From the NCBI GenBank assembly GCA_022496205.1, contig WTXD01000141.1, positions 1-29,204 on the forward strand: DNA of 29,204 nt. Direction: 5' to 3'. The notes below the pieces were generated by a model. That model was not told where the DNA came from. It made no database searches and saw nothing but the letters and a program-made list of their open reading frames with translations. The first letter of the stretch is position 1. Each line of letters starts with the position of its first letter. Below, in pieces: positions 23,600-29,204 of the stretch. Made by a program: the position numbers and the translations under genes. The DNA is from Gloeopeniophorella convolvens (Eukaryota; Basidiomycota; Agaricomycetes; Russulales).

Positions 23600-25642
23600 T
23601 CATTCGGAAAGAGGCCTGCAGTAGGCGCGCAAGTGCTGATCTGTGAACACAGATACGAAATGCTCGGCGTAGCTCAGATCCGAGGGCCTGTCACGCAAGA
23701 GATTATTTGTATATGCGTCGCGCTGAGATGTGATTATACATACTTCGTCTTATCCAATTGGACGTCAACCCTCCGGAACAAATACGCGAAGGCGAAGTAT
23801 AGCTCGCAGTACGCCAGGCTGCGCGAATAACCATGTCGTCAGAACAGCGCGAATACGACGAAGAGGCATTGCTTACTTGATTCCCAAGCAGCTGCGTGGA
23901 CCCTTGGAGAAAGCTACCAACCAATTCTCAAGGGACTTCGCATCTGGCCCGAGCCAGCGCTCGGGCAGGAAGTCGTGAGGCTGCGGGAAGATCTTCTCAG
24001 AAAACGAGACAAAGAGCGCGCTTTGCCCAACGATCACCTGTTGGCACGGTTCGGAGGAATCAGTAACAAGAGACTGAGATGAGAGAAGTATCGAGACTGA
24101 CCCCGCCCGGGACTACGACGCCCGCAATCGTCGCGCCGGAGGGCGGCACGATGCGTGGGAGAGCTGACGGAACGGCAGGTGCGATGCGCAGGGATTCCTT
24201 TATGACTGCCGTCTGAAGTATCGCGTGTTAGCAGGGCACATCGATGCGTTTCCTTGCAAGCAAGTACGAACGAGAATTGGAAGCCGCTCGAGTACTTCAA
24301 AGCTCGGTGGCTCAGCGAGGACAGGCCATGCTTCGCGCACCTCATCAACGAGGCGCTGCTTGGCTGCCGGGTCGCGGAGTAGGTAGTGTACTCCGATTGT
24401 GAGCGTTGCAGCGACGGTGTGCGAGCCGGCGGTAAAGAGGAGCTCTGCCTCGTGCTGCAGCTCCAAAGATGTTGGTACAGCGCGGCCTTTAGTTGCGTCC
24501 GGGTTGAGGAGCTCTCGATAGATGGTCCGGTGCGGCGCCTCGTCCAGAAGCGTGGGGTTCTCCAAAACGCCGCGTATTTGCGCTGCAAGACTCTACATGT
24601 TTCGCTCAGAGGATGGTCCGTGCGCGGAGCCAGTACACTCACACTTCTGAGGCCCACGATGCCTCGAGTTGCAGGCGAGATGCGCACGAGTAACCACGGA
24701 GGGAAGTTACGCGTCAGCCAGACGATGGCGGGAGAGTACTTTCGGAGCGTGAAGGCGGGCTGCATTGAGCCAAAATCCTGAACGACCTCCCCGCGGAAGC
24801 CAGGCGCTGCCAATTGATCGAATGAGGTGGCGAAGCAGAAGGTGGTGATTGTGTCGGCAGAGAAGCACTGGAAGCCGAGATACAAGTCACTCGACTTTCC
24901 TAGATCCCGGATTAGTATTCCTGCGGGGCAGCTGAGGAGCGGCGCTAACCTCCCGTATACTCATCTACCAAAGCGCTACACAGTATGTCCATCTAGAAAA
25001 GTACGTGAGGTGAGGTTGTTGAAGCCGCTGACCTAGAAGCGACAGGCAGATACCTTGCTTTTGATGAGATACTGTAATTCAGAGATAGCCTTCCGCGAGA
25101 ACAAATTGCTGACAAGGGCCCTATTGCGCTTCGAGTCATGGTAGTCTGCTTTTGAAAAGAACGACTCGTCTATATCGAAGCCGCCATAAAACTTGCTGAC
25201 TTTGTCCCACTTGTTCTGTGCATTGTAGATCTCGTTGTATGCGTTTGGGTTGGAGAAGTGGAGCTGAAAACCCTCTGTATGAGTGCGAGCCAGGTCATAC
25301 AACGCGCACTGATAAGGCCGTTACCTCGTCGGGTGCAATTCGCACTACATCTCCTGGGATCCGCGATGATGTTAGCGTAGCGGCTAACGGCGGCACGTTT
25401 TTCATCTCACCGTATTTCTCGTGCAACTGAGCGCGGAGGTCAGGCATATTGACACCCTTGACGAGTTCCATATACGCAAGCCACCATCTTGAGCATGCGG
25501 CACCTCGTGGTCCGGGGAAGTGAGCGAGTGGATGAAAGAACAAGTTGCGCACAATCTGGAAGAGACCCAAGAGTAACGCAGCCGACGCGAATGTGGCAAC
25601 GCTCAGCCCCAGGGAAGGCAGTGGGATGAGAAAAGTAATCAT
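23600..25642 (-). CDS. cytochrome P450, copy 3, intact
   Basis: An intact P450 of 508 aa from ten exons: 25642-25411, 25353-25325, 25263-25054, 24992-24950, 24899-24643, 24592-24272, 24212-24102, 24037-23877, 23818-23744, 23687-23600. All junctions are GT-AG and in phase. The ER anchor (residues about 12-32, VATFASAALLLGLFQIV) is followed by the hinge HFPGPRGAA. The I-helix motif is AGSHT (312-316), ExxR is ESLR (370-373), PERW is 426-429, and the haem loop is FSKGPRSCLG with Cys451. The segment YGDVVRIAPDELHFSNPNAY resembles the trichodiene-oxygenase-like group, but the substrate is unknown. Intron 4 (24949-24900) has a perfect TACTAAT branch site. This copy is the reference for judging the other two. 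With copies 1 and 2 it forms a head-to-tail array; no terpene synthase or other pathway gene lies in the window. Confidence 0.93.
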
Positions 25643-25678
25643 GTTGGTGACGCTACTACCTCTCAGACCTACACCGAA

Positions 25679-25691
25679 GGGTTTTTATATC
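25679..25691 (-). promoter_or_regulatory. TATA-like core element of P450 copy 3
   Basis: Minus-strand gatataaaaaccc, about 37-49 bp upstream of the ATG at 25642. It is the best TATA match of the three P450 copies, which share the ATAAAAACCC core. Confidence 0.55.
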
Positions 25692-26169
25692 GCGAGCCTG
25701 CGGAAATGGAGGTGGTCTCATTCCTGTTATTATTTAAACATAAGTGGGGCGCTGCATTCCGATAGGCTACACAGTAATCGTGTACACTGCCGATGCAACG
25801 CATCAGTCATACGCCGACAGAAGCTTGCCGTATTCGATAACCCTGAGTATCGTGAGCTCAGAGACATTATCCGCAGATGACATGGACTGGTTCTCATTCC
25901 ATGTGTCGGTTTACCGACAACAATGGCTAGTCAGCAGACAGCGAAGACAGGGTGAACCTTAAACAAAAGGCGCACCATGTGTTCTCATTAGCTACAGGGA
26001 AACTCATGGCACAGGCGTCCAGTGGTGTGCAAAGAAGAGCCGAATCGCGTTCGTCATGTTCATTGGCGCAGCTGTCAATTACGGCCATTCGATGCGCACT
26101 GTCTGAGGTTGGCTGGGCAGGACTCGTCGGAGTAGCTCAGAGTCATAGCAATGTCGTGCCCGGCCCGTG

Positions 26170-26770
26170 CCGACTCTAAATTCCCACGGGTGATGAAGAT
26201 GTCCCCACCACCTTTATCTTATCTTTCTTGCTCGATGATCGATGATTACTAATATAAATGAAATTGGCGTCAGCCTGTCCGAGCAAGCAGTGCCAACCTC
26301 TCTCCGGCTTGTCTCCAATGTCGAAAAAGTGAAAAAAGGCGCTACAAAAACCTTTGCCGTCATGCTCAAGCAGCGGAGATCGGTGAGCCTCTCAGAGAAT
26401 CAGTGTGAGTGTGTTGTGACTAAGAACTAATCGAAGGCATAGGTCAGCGCAAGTTGAGCACAAGACCCGCTCAAAAGTCAAGAACTTGCCACCTCAGGTC
26501 CATCCGGGACACCGTAGCCATCCAAGGACCCACTTGTACCCCGCGACACCATCAGAAGAACATGCCGCCTCGCCCGTCTTGCGTACGCTCAGTAAGCAAT
26601 GTGTACTTCTCTGTGGTACGTGTCCGGAGTAACAATGCGTGCGAACGCTTCCAGCACAGCGCTCGACCGGGATAATTGCCGAATGAGCTTCTGAAGCAGT
26701 AATACATGACTGTCGAAAACACCGATAAGGAGAGCCATTGAGGGCGTTGCACACCTCCAACCTTTCCCCC
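26170..26770 (+). repeat. duplicated upstream block B
   Basis: The partner of 22080-22720, about 0.5 kb upstream of P450 copy 3 (block A is about 1.1 kb upstream of copy 2). It keeps the intron-like signals (gtgagtgtgttgtgactaag ... gcatag; gtaagc ... cttccag) but has stops in the last exon-like part (gggataa, and the TAA in gcagtaatac). If the block was a gene, this copy is broken. Confidence 0.55.
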
Positions 26771-27521
26771 CCACACACAATATATCATCCGCGTTTTAGC
26801 TTTAAGCACACCACAGCCACGACTGCGAGCGACATCCTGCAGCTCCTCCTTCTCGTGCTCTTCTCCCTGTCCACGCTCACCTCGCCCACCGACCCCTCGC
26901 GCAGCCTCCCGCGCCCACTACATAGCTCCTGCGCAAAGCCACTCGATGGGAGATGACACACTTACTCACACAATCCACGAACATCGACTGTCCTGGTATG
27001 CTGGCCTCATATTTCAACCGCAGACATATTCGGCCATTTACCGCCGGAGTATTGCAGGGTTCAGTCCGCGGGCACGACTCGCGCTCACAGCACACACCGT
27101 GGCCGGCTTTCCCGATGAATTGAACCTGTTTGGTACGAATGACCATCACCATGGTTTGGGGAATCTTCGGCCGGGGCCCTTCACCCCAATGACAAAGTAA
27201 GCTACCATCAGGAAGAGCCGCTTTTTTATTTATTTATCTGTGCCAAGCTAGAGTGGGTATCCTGGCGCGGTGCAAATACCAACTGGGTAGGATTCTGTGC
27301 AATAGTTTCGACTTTGCCTAGGTTTGAACGCTTGGAACGGCATTGCGAAGTCTTCCAGCCTCATGTTCCTACTGGATCTTACTCGTGTGTCTTCTTACAT
27401 ACACTGACCTTGTGGTGTCCGCCTCCGAGGGTTTCAACACTGAGATATCCGTGACTGTCCGGTCGGCGTCGAGCGATCCCTACCGTCGAAGGTGTCCCTG
27501 AAAAGCCAGAGCCTCCTCCAT

Positions 27522-27715
27522 ACTATGCAGCAGACTCTTGAATGCCCTCTCCAGCTTGGTGCGGAATCATCGTACTTTATGCGAGATTTGTGCGCTCTTT
27601 GGTTGCTTCTATCCGCAACTTCAAGCTGACCGCTGTATAGCTTTCTCATTGTGATTCTACCACTCCGAGCCCAGAGCTGCACTCCCAATCTTTACCTTAA
27701 TAACGTCCCGATCCT
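27522..27715 (+). pseudogene. relic of a P450 5' end
   Basis: From 27641, after a TAG acceptor-like site, the sequence parallels exon 2 of the P450 starting at 28835 (its exon 2 begins at 28988). From 27667, 26 of 37 bases match by eye, and translation gives EPRAALPIFTLI against EPRTLLPIVTLL. It then falls apart into a stop (SRSCF and a TAA). An upstream ATG at 27522 opens a short hydrophobic stretch (DLCALWLLLS) that could be the decayed exon 1, but this part is weak. No haem or other P450 motif follows, so only the 5' end is left. Confidence 0.4.
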
Positions 27716-28687
27716 GTTTTTAAAGTACGCTGGCCTCGCTCGCCACGTGGCCTGACGATGCGGGCAGCGACGTGACTCGGTGGAACCTGTGCATACATAA
27801 ACCCGGTGTGTTAACTTTCCACCGGATTCTGGCATGCATTCGGCTCATAAGGATTGCTCAGCAGATTAGCAACCAACTCGCAAACACCGTGTGGGAGAGG
27901 CTCGCAGTTAGGTTGCTCGACATCTCAGAAAAACGGTGATGCTTTGCTGCGGGGCTTCAACTGAGATCTGGATGCATGCGGGCCAACTTGTTGGGCTGCG
28001 ATCGTTGATTGAAGGTCGCTACATGATGGTAAGCACAATGTGATTTGGGTGCCTTTCCAACGATACGCAAGTAGAAAGGATGCGTCTCCGCTCAACACTA
28101 GGTACGCCATCTCGGTGCCCCTATTCTATGCTTAAATTGATATGGCTCATTCGTCTGTCTGGACCGCTTGGGATCTGCTTCCTTCGCTGCAGTGCGGCAT
28201 ACTCACCACCCTTTACGTGGGCCGCTTCTCGTAAGCCCTCGTGCAACGAGGAATACCTCTTCCAATTGAATGGCAACTGAACATTCATGGAGGGGGCGCT
28301 GTGACTCGGAGCATGGTGTTGTTCTCGAGAAGGCACGAAGTTCGCAGAGGCACGTGGCGCGGATAACAGAGTCAACTGCCGGGATGTTGGTATCAATTGC
28401 GCACTGTTGGTGCAGCCGTGAAACATCCGTCCGTAGAAGCCGAGCAGGAACCACCGGCGGCCATCGGACTGAGGATCTCACCTGTTCAACCTACCCACTC
28501 ACCCCGCAGGCTCCGGCGGATATCGTCCAAGTCTTCAGATGCCGGCGAGCGTTAGTGAACCGGTGTCGGCGGCGACCAGTGGGTGAGACGGCCGAACCTT
28601 CTTGTCAGCGGTGCTGGTACTTACACTTTCTATTCTGGGATATCTACGTAACTTGAAGCGAAACTAAGTTACTCAATCAGGTACGGT

Positions 28688-28798
28688 CCTTCCCTATGAT
28701 TCTTACGGCCCCATAGCCTCTGGCGGCAAGCCGGTACTTGAGTTTAAGGTTTCCCTATATAGTCACCTGAGGGCTTCTGCCAAGCCGGTACTTATAGT
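28688..28798. repeat. imperfect tandem repeat upstream of the fourth P450
   Basis: Two units of about 50 bp, 28688-28740 and 28749-28798. Each starts with tccctat and ends with caagccggtactt. The second unit contains ctatatag (about 28755), a possible TATA element some 80 bp before the ATG at 28835. The repeats could carry regulatory sites. Confidence 0.55.
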
Positions 28799-28834
28799 GC
28801 GCGTTGGACGTGAGTGCGACACCACTCATCGACG

Positions 28835-29204
28835 ATGCTTCCGTCACCTGGGAGTCCGCAGTTTGTCCTGTGGCATACGTTTGGGCGACTTTCTCATGCC
28901 GATGTCGCCTTGATAACGCTTGCCGTTGCCTTCGTATGTTGTACTTCACCGACGTCCGTTCATGAGCAGCTGAACATTATGCGCTAGGCCTCACACTGGT
29001 GCTTCCGTCGTTTTGAACCCAGAACTCTACTCCCGATCGTCACTTTACTTGGCTTAATTCCTGCACTGCTCTCCCTCCCTGTCTCGTTCCACGTAAACTC
29101 TTCTCTCATCGCTGTGCTAGTCACTTTCGCAGCATACAACAGTCTCCTTGTGACGTTCACCCTCGCACGCCGCCTGTCGCCTCTCCATCCCCTTGCCAAG
29201 TACC
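28835..29204 (+). CDS. cytochrome P450 of another family, N-terminal part only
   Basis: The 5' end of a P450 cut by the window. Exon 1 is 28835-28933 (33 codons, starting MLPSPGSPQF); exon 2 starts at 28988 and is open to the end. The intron (GTATGT...GCTAG, 54 nt) joins ADVALITLAVAF to ASHWCFRRFEPRTLLPIV in phase 0. Exon 1 is hydrophobic at its end, followed by LLGLIPALLSLPV and SSLIAVLVTFAAYNSLLVTF, giving two or three N-terminal membrane segments. It then reaches RLSPLHPLAKY, the start of the HPLAxxPGP hinge. A multi-spanning N-terminus with the SHxxFxxxEP signature is typical of several expanded basidiomycete P450 families and differs from the array to the left. Identification rests on this N-terminus only; the catalytic motifs are outside the window. 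Confidence 0.75.

Larger units (their letters stand above)
25643..28834. other. 3.2-kb region between P450 copy 3 and the fourth P450
   Basis: The left part is the promoter and duplicated flank of copy 3 (25643-26850). From about 26860 to 27510 and 27730 to 28680 I see no gene. ORFs 26946-27200, 28121-28426 and 28270-28656 have no family resemblance and no splice support. A P450 5' relic (27522-27715) and an imperfect tandem repeat (28688-28798) are listed separately. The region separates oppositely directed P450 genes, so it contains both promoters. Confidence 0.55.

Noticed and set aside
26946..27200. 84-codon plus-strand ORF with a His-rich end
   Set aside because: No family resemblance, no conserved counterpart at the other duplicated flank, no clear promoter or introns.
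28121..28426. 101-codon minus-strand ORF upstream of the fourth P450
   Set aside because: No recognisable domain; competing ORFs of similar length on both strands.

Overview
The window looks like nuclear DNA of a filamentous basidiomycete, probably a wood-inhabiting agaricomycete. The evidence is many short (about 44-65 nt) GT-AG introns, basidiomycete-type F-box proteins, and a local expansion of multi-exon cytochrome P450 genes. No bacterial, viral or CRISPR-type content was found.

Left part (1-4.0 kb): two tandem minus-strand genes of one F-box family. The left one runs off the window edge and carries a one-base frameshift. The right one (3619-1697) is intact with three exons (604 aa). 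A 188-bp element with 29-bp terminal inverted repeats, probably a MITE, lies at 3822-4009.

Middle (4.7-15.3 kb): a conserved housekeeping block. ARF1 (plus; six exons, one of only 11 nt; 181 aa) is convergent with SEC15 (minus; 12 exons, 780 aa, exocyst). SEC15 shares a 280-bp divergent upstream region with a NUP192/NUP205-type inner-ring nucleoporin (plus; 9179-15340, about 2,000 aa). ARF1 and SEC15 both act in vesicle traffic; the nucleoporin acts at the nuclear pore. SEC15 has one intron that needs a GC-AG boundary. The nucleoporin reading frame shifts once near 11.65-11.69 kb.

Right part (15.7-29.2 kb): three tandem minus-strand P450 genes with ten exons each. Exons 2-10 have the same lengths in all three, except for one base missing in exon 4 of the middle copy. 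All keep the ExxR, PERW and haem-cysteine motifs. All carry AGSHT in the I-helix, where an acidic residue is usual before the Thr. The middle and right copies, with several kilobases of flank, are a more recent segmental duplication. A fourth P450 of another family starts on the plus strand at 28835 and is cut by the window end; a decayed copy of its 5' end lies about 1.35 kb upstream.

No convincing undescribed system was found. The most useful leads are the P450 array with its altered I-helix motif and broken copy, the duplicated block upstream of the P450 genes, the MITE, the non-canonical splice sites, and the recurrence of single-base frame breaks in otherwise intact genes, which also raises an assembly-quality question.
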